NCBI GenBank assembly: GCA_910575245.1
Contig: CAJTEN010000033.1
Location: 1 to 48,257 of the forward strand
Direction: 5' to 3'
Length of the DNA: 48,257 bases
DNA from: Clostridia bacterium
GTDB lineage: Bacteria; Bacillota; Clostridia; Lachnospirales; Lachnospiraceae
Of this stretch, positions 31,811 to 41,365 are shown in pieces. The position numbers and the translations under genes were made by a program. Under the pieces are notes generated by a model that had not been told where the DNA came from, did no database searches, and worked only from the letters and a program-made list of their open reading frames with translations. The first letter of the stretch is position 1; every line of letters begins with the position of its first letter.

Positions 31811-33577
31811 TTAACAGCCCCGCTTCATTTCCATATAATCCGCATAAGCTGCAAAGGCAGACGGTATCGGATATCTGCTCTTCGTCTCTGTCGGATCTAT
31901 AAAGATATATTCGCCCTTACCTTTACCACTCTGTATCTTCGGCTCTAACGTCATCAATTCATCCACCCGCACCTGATACCCAATCATGTGCCATTCCTTA
32001 TGTGTAAAAACATGCCTGGACGGCTCCAACTTCTGTATTCTGATCGGCGTTATCCCTGACTGCTTCAGATACGCAATCACCTCTTCCTCCCGCATATGTC
32101 CATCCATCATGGGGAATTCATACATCCCCGCAAGCAGTCCCCTGTCGGCTCTCTTATGGAGTGCCACGCAGTGTTCATCCAAAATCACCAGAATCGTCTT
32201 TTTCTCTATTTTACGCGGCTTTTTGGGTGCCTTCTTAGGATACTCCGAAACACGGCCCTGTATTCTCGCCTGACATAATTCACACCAGGGACACTCCTCA
32301 CATTTAGGCTTCCCATTGGGAATACAGACCATCGCTCCCAATTCCATCAGCGCCTGGTTGAAATCCCCCGGTCTTTTGGCCGGTATGATATCTCTCAGCT
32401 CCTCTTCTATAGACTTCCTGACTTTCGGATCAAGAATATCCCTGTCATCCAGCCGCAGCCTGGACAGAATCCTAAGGACATTGCCGTCAACCGCCGGAAC
32501 CGGTTTGTGAAAAGCAATCGATGCTATGGCCCCCGCCGTGTAGCTGCCGATCCCTGCAAGCTTTAACAGCTGTTCGTATTCTTCCGGCATCTTGCCATCA
32601 TATTCCGATACGATCTGCACAGCAGATTTCTTCAGATTCCTTGCACGATTATAGTATCCCAAACCTTCCCACAATTTCAAAAGCTGTTCTTCCTCCACCT
32701 CCGCAAGGCTCTCAATATCCGGAAGCTTCCCGAGGAACCGGTCATAATAAGGCTTAACTGCCTCCACCCTTGTCTGCTGCAGCATGATCTCCGAAAGCCA
32801 TACATGATACGGTGAAGGATCCTCCCGCCAGGGCAGGATACGCCTTCTGGCATCGTACCACACTAGAAGCGGCTGGGCAATCAGATCCAGACTGTCCAGC
32901 ACAACAGGCACTTTCTCATTGATCATCATACTGTCCTTCTCCACCAGGCAATCATAGGCAAGCAGATGCACACCGGCCCTTCTTGCCCTCTTCAGCGCCT
33001 CCCCAAAGGCAGGCTGTGTTCTCCAGTTCGGCTCTATATGAAGGATATCTTTCATCTGAATGACAAAAATCAAATAGGCATCATATCCCTGTTCATGCGC
33101 TTCTATCAATTCCTCCACATGCTTCACAGCACGTTCGGAGGGTGCGTCCGGGAAAGCTGCCGTATTATCGTTCTCCAGTGTAACACCCTTCACCTCTATG
33201 AACGCCTTATCACCTGCAGCATTCTCCACATAAAAATCAAAGCGGGAATTCCCGAAGACTGTCTCCGGGCGCACCAGGCTGATATCCTGATACAATCCGC
33301 CGGACTTAAGCCACTCGTCCACCACCCTATTCGGAGCATTGGAGTCCATGTTGATCAGTCTGCCGTCTTTATCTACTGCCACCAGGTCATAAGCGGTGGC
33401 ACGGTCCGGATTACCGCTCTGCTCCAGATAGACCTCTGCGTTATCCCGCAATAGCTCCTTGCACCGTCCTGTATTCTTGACATGCACCTTCGTCCTCTCG
33501 CCCGCAATATCCACATAAGCAATAAACCGATTAGGCCTCTCTATAAACTTGGCTGTTATAATTTTATTATATTTCAT
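31811..33577 (-). CDS. mutY: SfsA nuclease-like domain fused to adenine DNA glycosylase MutY
   Basis: This 588-residue protein joins two normally separate proteins. Residues 1-230 are a full SfsA protein (NRFIAYVDIAGERTKVHVKN; PD-(D/E)XK residues in NSRFDFYVENAAGDKAFIEV and the following K; ends in LLAYDCLVE). Residues 235-588 are MutY. It has SEIMLQQTRVEAV with the catalytic glutamate, the HhH segment LAGIGSYTAGAIASIAFHKP, VDGNVLRILSR with the catalytic aspartate, a 4Fe-4S cluster C-x6-C-x2-C-x5-C pattern, and a NUDIX-like C-terminal domain. MutY removes adenine opposite 8-oxoguanine. SfsA is a DNA-binding nuclease-like protein. The frame is continuous, so the fusion is not caused by a missing stop alone. 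Its start overlaps the 5'-nucleotidase stop by 4 bp. Confidence 0.93.
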   Translation of the reverse strand: MKYNKIITAKFIERPNRFIAYVDIAGERTKVHVKNTGRCKELLRDNAEVYLEQSGNPDRATAYDLVAVDKDGRLINMDSNAPNRVVDEWLKSGGLYQDISLVRPETVFGNSRFDFYVENAAGDKAFIEVKGVTLENDNTAAFPDAPSERAVKHVEELIEAHEQGYDAYLIFVIQMKDILHIEPNWRTQPAFGEALKRARRAGVHLLAYDCLVEKDSMMINEKVPVVLDSLDLIAQPLLVWYDARRRILPWREDPSPYHVWLSEIMLQQTRVEAVKPYYDRFLGKLPDIESLAEVEEEQLLKLWEGLGYYNRARNLKKSAVQIVSEYDGKMPEEYEQLLKLAGIGSYTAGAIASIAFHKPVPAVDGNVLRILSRLRLDDRDILDPKVRKSIEEELRDIIPAKRPGDFNQALMELGAMVCIPNGKPKCEECPWCELCQARIQGRVSEYPKKAPKKPRKIEKKTILVILDEHCVALHKRADRGLLAGMYEFPMMDGHMREEEVIAYLKQSGITPIRIQKLEPSRHVFTHKEWHMIGYQVRVDELMTLEPKIQSGKGKGEYIFIDPTETKSRYPIPSAFAAYADYMEMKRGC

Positions 33578-34551
33578 GTTATGTAAACTTCCAGCTTATC
33601 ATCCGACGAATCACCGCTGTCCTCCTCATCGTCTTCGTCACAGGGAGTCTTCTTCTTATACGGCACTCTGGCCGCAGGCACTACCTCTGATGCCTGAACC
33701 GTATGTACTGACTGGTCATCAAAGAAAATATGTGCGCCGAACGCCCGGAGTACTTCCTTCTTGCATACTCCGCCCAGGAAAAACACCTCATCAATGCGGA
33801 CATTCCATGCCCGCAGCGTACGTATCACCCTCTCATGCGTCGGCGCACATCTGGATGTCACAAGCGCAGTCCTGATCGGCGCTTCTTCGGCCGGGCAATC
33901 CCTCTGAAGCCCGGACAGCAGCTTAAGGAATTTGGCAAAAGGACCTGCTTTGAGCGGGCTATTGGCATTCCGCCTCTCATTTTCCTCAAAGGCTTCCAAC
34001 CCCTGTTCCTTAAAGATCTGCTCTGAATCATCCGAAAACAATACCGCATCTCCATCGAAAGCAATACGTATCTGCCTTATCTGACGGTCACAGTCATAAG
34101 TGTAAAGTCCATCCGTACAGATAATGCCGGCCGCTATATTGGAATCTATAGCACTCTGTACATCATCCTCATACGCTGACAGAAAGAGATCTGTCCTGAA
34201 AGCCGAAAGATACGGAGCCAGCGACGCGCCGCTGGCCAGCACGGCTCTTGTGATCTTCAATCCGTAATGTTCAATCGCATTGAATACCCGAAGGGATGAG
34301 TCCGGACTGTTCCTGGACATTATAATGACTTCCACACACTCTTCCCTGCCGGGCAGATCATTCAGATCAAGGAGCGCTTTAATCAATGGAAATCCTGGGC
34401 CGGGCCGCAATATATCACTCTCGTGTTCTACCTGATATTTGCAGTATGCCTCTACGCCATCCGCCTCAAATATTGTGTTTTCATAGGTCAGATCAAACAG
34501 TGCCCTGGATGAAACACCTACCACCAGTTTGTTCTCTAAATCGTACGCCAT
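33574..34551 (-). CDS. 5'-nucleotidase (cytosolic type, PF06189-like)
   Basis: The 325 residues match the bacterial 5'-nucleotidase family related to mammalian cN-I. MAYDLENKLVVGVSSRALFD starts the protein with the nucleophile segment. GPGFPLIKALLDLN, VIIMSRNSPDSSLRVFNAIE, FLSAYEDDVQSAI and RIAFDGDAVLFSDDSE (HAD-like acids) follow. The end is an acidic tail. It hydrolyses nucleoside monophosphates. The 4-bp overlap with sfsA-mutY shows one operon. Cleaning nucleotide pools beside a base-excision enzyme is a plausible link, not a proven one. Confidence 0.88.
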   Translation of the reverse strand: MAYDLENKLVVGVSSRALFDLTYENTIFEADGVEAYCKYQVEHESDILRPGPGFPLIKALLDLNDLPGREECVEVIIMSRNSPDSSLRVFNAIEHYGLKITRAVLASGASLAPYLSAFRTDLFLSAYEDDVQSAIDSNIAAGIICTDGLYTYDCDRQIRQIRIAFDGDAVLFSDDSEQIFKEQGLEAFEENERRNANSPLKAGPFAKFLKLLSGLQRDCPAEEAPIRTALVTSRCAPTHERVIRTLRAWNVRIDEVFFLGGVCKKEVLRAFGAHIFFDDQSVHTVQASEVVPAARVPYKKKTPCDEDDEEDSGDSSDDKLEVYIT

Positions 34552-34895
34552 AAGATAACCTCCCAGTCAGAATCTGATTCGTACCGCTGCTCCCTGTCCC
34601 GCCGGTCCGTAAACGACGGCCGGCTATCCTGCTGCTGTTCTTTTGATTCTCCGGTGGTATCCTGTGACGGTTCGGCTTTCTGTTTTGCCTGTACTATTAC
34701 CCGGCTTCAACGCTGCCTGCTAAATACGCAGTTTATGTGCATTCGGCTGTGAATCAATGTCATTAAGTTAAGTCTATACACAGCTGCGTTTGGAACCGAG
34801 CGAAAGCGCGTCCTTAAGAGATTCCTATCATGTCAGGCGCGTCCGGCTTAACTTAACGACATTGGCTGTGAATAGTAACATCACCATACCGACAG
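34552..34895. other. 344-bp intergenic stretch
   Basis: It holds the 5'-nucleotidase upstream region, a GC-rich inverted repeat near 34600 (GCCGGTCCG...GACGGCCGGC) and the MITE-like insertion at 34755-34864. No gene seen. Confidence 0.5.
34755..34864. mobile_element. MITE-like insertion, about 110 bp
   Basis: Terminal inverted repeats CAATGTCATTAAGTTAAG and CTTAACTTAACGACATTG pair at 17 of 18 positions. The 10-bp word GGCTGTGAAT flanks both sides directly (34745-34754 and 34864-34873), like a target duplication. The interior has no frame. Confidence 0.6.
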
Positions 34896-35507
34896 TTAAC
34901 GAAGTCTGTTGCATTCATATTTCTCGAAAGTCAACAGGCAGTTCCTGAGTTCCTCATACCGCTCTTCCACATCGCCTTCCTTAATCGCCAGATCAACGGC
35001 CATCGCCATCGTGTTGATCATCTCGTCAGTGATTCTGTGGCGAAGCGCTGACAGAATATTAAGGCGCTGCTCATAAGTATCTGCCTCCAGATACTTCATC
35101 ACCAGAGGATCGATATTCACTTGTCCGTCTAATTCCGCTGTCTGTGTCCGGCTGCCCTCTTCCGTATCCGTATGCTCCTCCGCAGAATACTCTGTCCACG
35201 CTTTAGCCGACGGCTCTGTCTCAACCTGTGCCGACGTTTCTTCCTGCCCTGCCGCCTGCGATGCAGATATCTGCTCCATATCCACTAATTCAAATCGATA
35301 TCGCTGCATTGCGTCAGGATATTTCATGAAATCAACCGCCTCCATAAACATGGCAAGTGGCCTGACATAGATCTGATAAGTGTCATACATGGCCTGATAG
35401 ACTACCATCATCTCACCCGTCTCGCTGTGCTTCGCAAGACAGCGGATCTGATAAATATTTCCTTTAAAATGTCTGTACATTTCCTGTGGTCTTGGATTAT
35501 GTCTCAT
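34896..35507 (-). CDS. DUF1653 protein with C-terminal extension
   Basis: Residues 1-75 form a DUF1653 domain (YRHFKGNIYQIRCLAKHSET, VVYQAMYDTYQIYVRPLAMF). Stand-alone DUF1653 proteins are about 70-90 residues. Here about 130 extra residues follow: a low-complexity, glutamate- and alanine-rich linker and a helical end (MKYLEADTYEQRLNILSALR). The extension resembles tails in Lachnospiraceae homologues. Function unknown. It has no close neighbour on the same strand. Confidence 0.82.
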   Translation of the reverse strand: MRHNPRPQEMYRHFKGNIYQIRCLAKHSETGEMMVVYQAMYDTYQIYVRPLAMFMEAVDFMKYPDAMQRYRFELVDMEQISASQAAGQEETSAQVETEPSAKAWTEYSAEEHTDTEEGSRTQTAELDGQVNIDPLVMKYLEADTYEQRLNILSALRHRITDEMINTMAMAVDLAIKEGDVEERYEELRNCLLTFEKYECNRLR

Positions 35508-35660
35508 GCTTGCTCCAATCTTTACAGATGCTGTAGTTTCCTGCCTCTGTCCGGTATCTCATCCTGGGTGAAGCACAAAGGCAGTTAAAATCTGCTCTAT
35601 TAGTATAATCCCAAACCAGAAAAAAGTCATGCCCTTCCGACGGTAAATTTTAAAATTGAA

Positions 35661-35734
35661 GTAACAGTTCATCCCAGGGCTTTGCATTTACTGCAAGTTG
35701 CGGTTCCAAATCCGGCTGCGCGAACATCTGTTCT
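35661..35734. repeat. Dispersed backbone repeat, copy
   Basis: GTAACAGTTCATCCCAGGGC then TTTGCATTTACTGCAA, the same order as in the long copy read on the other strand. The far end is GAACATCTGTTC. Confidence 0.65.
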
Positions 35735-35776
35735 GTATATATAATGATAGAACATGTGTTCACATTTGTCAATCAC

Positions 35777-36142
35777 CTATAACTCATAACTAAATGTACA
35801 GACCTCCTGCCCAAATTCTTCCTGCGATAATCTGTCTATCAGGATTCTCTTCTCTCCCGGGCTCATCCGCTGCAGTCTCTTGTGATAGATCCGCACCGTG
35901 TACTCTCTGCCTCCGTCCTCATTCGTCACCCTGGTCATCATCACCCCGCAGTCCCCAAATCCCTGTTCCCTTAAAAGCTCCCTTGCGGCGTCCGTGTATT
36001 CCCTCTCCAGCGCCCGATAATAATAATTCTCCTCTGCACGCCTGACATTCCCCATGCTCATTGCCGTGCCTTTCATACAAAAAAGAATTATCAATGCCAA
36101 TAGAACCGTTACTGTTCCGAATCTTCTCCCTGACATAAGCAC
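35777..36142 (-). CDS. Small exported or membrane-anchored protein of unknown function
   Basis: The 121 residues begin with a signal-anchor (VTVLLALIILFCMKGTAMS). The mature part is basic and acidic in turn: YYYRALEREYTDAARELLRE, CGVMMTRVTNEDGGREYTVR, and a C-terminal CTFSYEL. The pattern of an anchor plus a small alpha/beta domain is often seen in Lachnospiraceae envelope proteins. I recognise no named family. An ATG two codons inside would serve as well. Confidence 0.7.
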   Translation of the reverse strand: MLMSGRRFGTVTVLLALIILFCMKGTAMSMGNVRRAEENYYYRALEREYTDAARELLREQGFGDCGVMMTRVTNEDGGREYTVRIYHKRLQRMSPGEKRILIDRLSQEEFGQEVCTFSYEL

Positions 36143-36263
36143 CGTCCCTCTCTATCTTCCTTCTTATGCAGCCGTCAGCAGCATTCTGGAAACAGGATAC
36201 CACTATATCTGTCCCATCAAACGGACTTAATCAGATTTAAGCAAATTTTTGAATACAAAAAAA

Positions 36264-36295
36264 ACGGAGTAAATCCCATCCGGTATCTTCTCCGT
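36264..36295 (-). terminator. Terminator of the truncated GH3 gene
   Basis: ACGGAG and CTCCGT form the stem, followed on the minus strand by TTTTTTT. It lies about 90 bp after the stop. Confidence 0.75.
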
Positions 36296-36384
36296 CCTGT
36301 TTATCCCTCATTATGCAAAACTGTCTCATGCTGCACGATATTCTCTGTTTTTGAACCACATCCTATTCTTGTCAGATATTTCTG

Positions 36385-38388
36385 TCAGCAAATGTCACCT
36401 GTTTTGCCCAGATCCAACTCCATCCTCACGGTCTCCCGTCCCATCAGCTTCACACTCCGTTTGTCCGGCTGGAAAGTACCCGCATACAGATCATAGTGCA
36501 CACCGTCTAAAATCCGCTCTCCCGCATGGTTCACAACCGTAAAAGCCTTATGCCCGATCTGAAGCGTCACCTCCCGGACCTCTCCCGATTTCAGATGAAC
36601 CCTCTTAAATGCACACAGTTCAGGATTCTTCACAGCGTATTCCGAATCCCTGTTCTTAATATAAATCTGTATCACGTCATCCGTGTCACATCCTCCCTGA
36701 TTCCAGACGGTTGCCTTCACAGACACCTTATAACCACTTTCTGCTCTTTCTCTGCGCCGTTCTCCTTCCTTCTTCACTTCGCATACCCTGGCTTCTGTCA
36801 CCACCACATCCCCATATGTCAGGCCGAAACCAAATGGATACTGCGCCCTTTCTTCCAGAAAGCGATAGGTTCTACCTGCCATACGATAGTCCACGAACTC
36901 CGGAAGTCTGTCGCTGTCCTCATAGAAAGTAACCGGCAGCTTACCAGACGGTGAAACCGCCCCGAACAGGATCTGGGCTGCACTTCTCCCTCCTCTGGCA
37001 CCCGGATACCATAGCTGCAGGATCGCATCGAAGTGTTCCGCAGGATACCGCAGATCCATGGCACTTCCTGTCATCATACACAGGATCACCGGCTTGCCCG
37101 ATGAAGCCACCGCTTCCATCAGATCTCTCTGCGGCTCCGGGAGAAGCAGATCCATCTTATCACCGGATACGTAGCTGTTCCCGGTATCTCCTTCTTCCCC
37201 CTCCAGTGTCTCGTTAAGTCCCAGGCACAGCACCACCACATCACTATGCTCCGCAACAATCCGCGCCTCTGCCAGTCTGTCTCCCGATAAAGCCAGGGAT
37301 TCCGTCCTGTCCTCGAACAGACTGCAGCCTTCCGAGAAGAGAATTCTTACCTTCCCGTCCACATATTCCCGTATCCCTTCAACGACTGTCACATATTCCG
37401 AAGATGTCCCGTGATAGTTACCCACCAGCGCCTTGCGGCTGTCTGCGTTAGGCCCTATTACGCCGATGGTCCGGATATCTTCTATGGAAAGAGGCAGAAT
37501 TCCTTCGTTCTTTAACAGAACAATGCTCTCTCTGGCCGCCTTTTCCGCCAATGCCGTATGTTCCCTGCATTCCACCTTTTCATATGTAATCCCGTCATAC
37601 TCACTGCCATCGAACAGTCCCAGCAGAAAACGTGTGGTGAACAGGCGCACTGCCGCTTCAGTAATGTCGCTTTCCGTCACAAGTCCCTGCCTGTATGCCT
37701 CCAACAGATGCAGATAAGTGACGCCGCAGTTTAAGTCACATCCTGCATTCAATGCCATTGCAGCCGACTGTGCCGGCGTGGAAGTCACCATGTGATTCTC
37801 ATGAAAATCCCGGATTGCCCAGCAGTCAGATACAAAATGTCCTTTAAAATCCCATTTACCACGCAGGATACCGCAAATCAATGTCTCACTGCCGCAGCAG
37901 GGTTCCCCGTTTACCCTGTTATAGGCCCCCATCACTGCTTCCACATGTGCCTCTCTGACCAAGACTTCGAAGGCAGGCAGATAGGTTTCCTCCATATCCT
38001 TCGGATCAGCTTTGGCATTAAATTCATGTCTTATGGCCTCCGGGCCGGAATGCACCGCGAAATGCTTGGCACAGGCCGCCGCTTTCATGACTTCGCCTTC
38101 TCCCTGCATCCCTCTGACGTAAGCTACTCCAAGTCTGGACGTCAGATAAGGATCCTCCCCATAAGTCTCATGTCCTCTTCCCCATCTGGGATCGCGGAAG
38201 ATATTGATATTCGGCGACCAGAAGGTAAGCCCTTTGTAGATATCCCTGTCATTATGTGCGGAAAACTCATTATATTTGGCTCTGCCTTCTGTAGCCACAC
38301 AGGCGCCAACAGCTTCCGCCAATTCCTCGTCGAAAGCCGCCGCCATGCCGATCGCCTGCGGAAATACCGTGGCCACACCTGCCTTCTT
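36385..38388 (-). pseudogene. GH3 beta-glucosidase/xylosidase, N-terminus deleted
   Basis: The frame enters at AGVATVFPQAIGMAAAFDEE, which in relatives lies about 90 residues from the start. What remains is nearly a full GH3 enzyme: YKGLTFWSPNINIFRDPRWG, CAKHFAVHSGPE, the nucleophile in GHFVSDCWAIRDF, the C-terminal alpha/beta domain and a fibronectin III-like end. Two stop codons lie directly before KKAGV. Only a GTG with no ribosome site could start it. Loss of the first strands of the barrel should destroy folding. The deletion also removed the start of the divergent AraC gene. Confidence 0.8.
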
Positions 38389-38462
38389 TTATCAGAATGT
38401 TTAAGATCATCAAGAACTGCACCCCTACAGAATTCCGGAGCATGTACGAAAAGGAAGACTGA
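38389..38462 (+). pseudogene. AraC-family regulator, last 24 codons
   Basis: The frame FIRMFKIIKNCTPTEFRSMY followed by EKED and a stop is the end of an AraC-type second HTH motif (usual form YFIRLFKKYTGxTP). It abuts the truncated GH3 gene on the opposite strand. AraC regulators often face GH3 genes, so one deletion across the divergent promoter explains both. Confidence 0.75.
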
Positions 38463-38595
38463 CTGTATTCCAACTTTTTATTGTGAAACAGCGGGAGCAG
38501 TGGTATACTGACTTCGGTAGTCATGCTAAAAGTCCTCTATCTGTCATATCACAGAGAACTTTGCTAAAATCTATAGAAAAACGGAGCACAAAAGA

Positions 38596-40197
38596 ATGAA
38601 AAAGAAAAGATTTCTACGAGGAGCCGGGCTTGCGCTGCTTTGCCTGATGCTTCTGCCGCTTACCGCATTCGCCGCGGAAGCGGAGGCAGAATATACACCT
38701 GCCATGTACGCCACCTTCTGGGCGCTGGTTCCACCCATTGTCGCTATTGTGTTATCACTGATCACCAAGGAGGTCTACAGCTCACTCTTTATCGGAATCC
38801 TGGTAGGTGGGTTGTTCTATTCCGGCTTCTCCTTCGAGATGACGCTCACGCACATCTTCAATGATGGCTTCGCCGCCGTATTGTCCGATACCTATAATGT
38901 CGGCATCCTTATATTCCTGGTAATTCTGGGCACTATGGTAAGTTTGATGAATCGTGCCGGCGGTTCTGCCGCTTTCGGCCATTATGCCAAAGATAAGATC
39001 AAATCCCGGGCCGGTGCACAGCTTGCAACCGTCGCTCTCGGCGTCCTGATCTTTATCGATGACTATTTTAACTGTCTTACGGTAGGCAGTGTTATGAAAC
39101 CTGTCACAGACGAGCATAAAGTATCCCGGGCGAAGCTGGCATATCTGATCGATGCCACCGCCGCCCCTATCTGCATCATCGCTCCCATATCTTCCTGGGC
39201 CGCCGCCGTATCCGGTTTCGTGGAGGGTGAAGATGGTTTCTCTATTTTCATCCGCGCCATTCCTTATAACTTCTATGCGATCCTGACCATTATCATGATG
39301 ATCGCCCTCGTGCTTCTGAAGGTAGATTTCGGTCCCATGAAATCCCATGAAGCAAACGCGCAGAAAGGCAACCTTTTCTCCGCCGGAAAGAAAGACCTGA
39401 TGCAGGAAGAAGAACCCGTCAATGCAAAGGGGAAAGTCATCGATCTTCTGATCCCTATCATCACATTGATCGTCTGCTGTGTCATCGGCATGATCTATAC
39501 AGGAGGATTTTTCGACGGCGCAGACTTTGTCACCGCTTTCTCCGATTCCGACGCCTCCGTCGGCCTTGCACTGGGCAGTATATGTGCCATGCTCCTTACG
39601 ATCATCATTTATCTGATACGAAGAGTGTTAAGTTTCTCGGATTGCATGAAATGTCTGCCTGATGGATTCAAAGCCATGGTTCCTGCTATTTTGATCCTTA
39701 CCTTTGCATGGACGCTGAAAGCCATGACCGACTCCCTGGGTGCGGCGGTCTTCGTTGCGGACGCCGTGCAGAAGAGTGCGGGCTCCTTTATGAATTTCCT
39801 GCCCGCCATCATTTTCCTCGTGGCCTGCTTCCTGGCTTTCTCAACAGGAACCTCATGGGGAACTTTCGGAATCCTCATTCCGATCGTGGTAAATGTATTT
39901 ATGAATACCAATCCTCAGCTTATGATTATATCCATCTCAGCCTGTATGGCAGGTGCGGTATGCGGCGACCACTGTTCTCCTATCTCCGATACCACGATCA
40001 TGGCTTCCGCAGGCGCACAGTGCGATCATGTCAGCCATGTGTCCACCCAGCTGCCCTATGTCATCGTAGTTGCGGTGATATCCTTCATCACCTATATCGT
40101 AGCCGGATTCGCGCAGAGTGCATGGATCTCACTGCCTGTGGGAATTATCCTGCTCCTGCTCACATTATGTGTAATCAAGAACATGAATAAAGAATAA
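38596..40197 (+). CDS. NhaC-family Na+/H+ antiporter
   Basis: The 533-residue protein has an N-terminal hydrophobic signal-like segment (GLALLCLMLLPLTAFAAEAE) and about 11 membrane helices. Typical stretches are VLIFIDDYFNCLTVGSVMKP, APISSWAAAVSG, FLAFSTGTSWGTFGILIPIV, and GDHCSPISDTTIMASAGA. NhaC antiporters exchange protons and sodium, and some members import amino acids or malate. An acidic loop lies near residues 260-285. It is transcribed alone and ends at a two-sided terminator. Confidence 0.92.
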   Translation: MKKKRFLRGAGLALLCLMLLPLTAFAAEAEAEYTPAMYATFWALVPPIVAIVLSLITKEVYSSLFIGILVGGLFYSGFSFEMTLTHIFNDGFAAVLSDTYNVGILIFLVILGTMVSLMNRAGGSAAFGHYAKDKIKSRAGAQLATVALGVLIFIDDYFNCLTVGSVMKPVTDEHKVSRAKLAYLIDATAAPICIIAPISSWAAAVSGFVEGEDGFSIFIRAIPYNFYAILTIIMMIALVLLKVDFGPMKSHEANAQKGNLFSAGKKDLMQEEEPVNAKGKVIDLLIPIITLIVCCVIGMIYTGGFFDGADFVTAFSDSDASVGLALGSICAMLLTIIIYLIRRVLSFSDCMKCLPDGFKAMVPAILILTFAWTLKAMTDSLGAAVFVADAVQKSAGSFMNFLPAIIFLVACFLAFSTGTSWGTFGILIPIVVNVFMNTNPQLMIISISACMAGAVCGDHCSPISDTTIMASAGAQCDHVSHVSTQLPYVIVVAVISFITYIVAGFAQSAWISLPVGIILLLLTLCVIKNMNKE

Positions 40198-40201
40198 CGA
40201 T

Positions 40202-40260
40202 AAAACCCTGGAGAACAGTTGCCGCAGCATATCCGCGCATCAACCATTCTTCAGGGTTTT
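40202..40260. terminator. Two-sided terminator between nhaC-type gene and apbE
   Basis: AAAACCCTG and CAGGGTTTT close a 59-base hairpin between convergent genes. Confidence 0.75.
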
Positions 40261-40288
40261 AATGTTATTCCGTTATCGGCGCCTGAAA

Positions 40289-41344
40289 TCAGGAAATCTC
40301 GTGAACTACCATATCCTTATATTCGTTCCGCAAATCAAACCTGTCTTTAATCCCTTTCGTCACATAGATCTCTTCACTTTCCGTTACAAGCAGCATATCG
40401 AAGTCCTGACGCAATTTCCAATACCCAACCGCCTGTTCTTCTCCCATGACAAAAAGCGCAGTGGACAGTGCATCGCACAGCTTTCCTTCCTGTGCGACAA
40501 TCGTCACAGATGCCAGCCCGTTGTCTACAGGATACCCTGTTGACGGATCAATGATATGGCCATACCGCACTCCGTCTTCTCCAATAAAATAACGCTCGTA
40601 ATTTCCCGATGTAACCACGGCACTGTCCGATATCCGCAGGACACCAAGCACCCCTTCTCCGAATGGACTTCGGATTCCCAGCCGCCAGTCACTTCCGTCC
40701 GGCTTCGCACCCACCGCCTGAATATTGCCGCCGATATCCAGAAGTGCTGAAGTAATGCCAAACTCCCTGAGGATCTGTTCAGCCTCGTCCCCTGCATATC
40801 CTTTGCCGACGGCTCCCGGATCCAGCATCATGCCTTCTTCCAGCGTGACACTGTTCTCCGCAAGCATGACCCTGTCATACCCGACTGTCTGCAGAAGCCT
40901 ACTGATCTGATCTGCAGGCGGAATCTGATTAACTTCTGTCGTAAATCCCCACGCTGTCAGAACCGGATACAATGTAGGTTCCAGAGCCCCATTAGTCTCT
41001 TTCGCCATTTTCAGCGCAAAGGAAAGCAGCCCTGCCGTGTCCTCCTGAACCTTCACAGGCTGCCCGCCGCCATGATTGACGGCATAAATATCGCTGTTCC
41101 TGTCAGTAACCGACCACAGTTCTTCCAGTTCCCCAAGCCTTCTTGCCGCCTGTTTTAACGCCGCCTGCGCATTACGGGCGCTGTCATCATACACCGTAAA
41201 TGTCATATAGGTATCCATCGCAAAGAAGGAATTGGAATATTCCTCTATTCTGCCCTGTATCCCCAGACAAGCAGTCAGGCTAAGACAAGCGCCCAGGCAC
41301 AATATGCAGACGCAAATTCTTCTGATTTCCATAATATGTTTCAT
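40289..41344 (-). CDS. apbE: FAD:protein FMN transferase (lipoprotein)
   Basis: The 351-residue protein has a lipoprotein signal ending LSLTAC. It attaches FMN to threonines of extracellular or membrane redox proteins (Rnf/Nqr subunits, flavin reductases). Seen are FFAMDTYMTFTVYDDSA, DPGAVGKGYAGDEA, LLDIGGNIQAVGAKPDG, SGNYERYFIGEDGVRYGHII followed by DPSTGYPV (metal and FAD site), and DALSTALFVMG. ThrH ends 21 bp upstream, so the two share a transcript. No flavinylated partner is in the window. Confidence 0.95.
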   Translation of the reverse strand: MKHIMEIRRICVCILCLGACLSLTACLGIQGRIEEYSNSFFAMDTYMTFTVYDDSARNAQAALKQAARRLGELEELWSVTDRNSDIYAVNHGGGQPVKVQEDTAGLLSFALKMAKETNGALEPTLYPVLTAWGFTTEVNQIPPADQISRLLQTVGYDRVMLAENSVTLEEGMMLDPGAVGKGYAGDEAEQILREFGITSALLDIGGNIQAVGAKPDGSDWRLGIRSPFGEGVLGVLRISDSAVVTSGNYERYFIGEDGVRYGHIIDPSTGYPVDNGLASVTIVAQEGKLCDALSTALFVMGEEQAVGYWKLRQDFDMLLVTESEEIYVTKGIKDRFDLRNEYKDMVVHEIS

Positions 41345-41365
41345 AGTTCCGTCTTATAGCTATTC

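Noticed and set aside
34755..34864. Terminator after the DUF1653 or 5'-nucleotidase gene
   Set aside because: The arms are 74 bp apart, no U run follows, and 10-bp direct flanks point to an insertion.
37792..38511. 239-codon frame on the plus strand
   Set aside because: Antisense to the GH3 gene; only the short AraC tail in another frame is real there.
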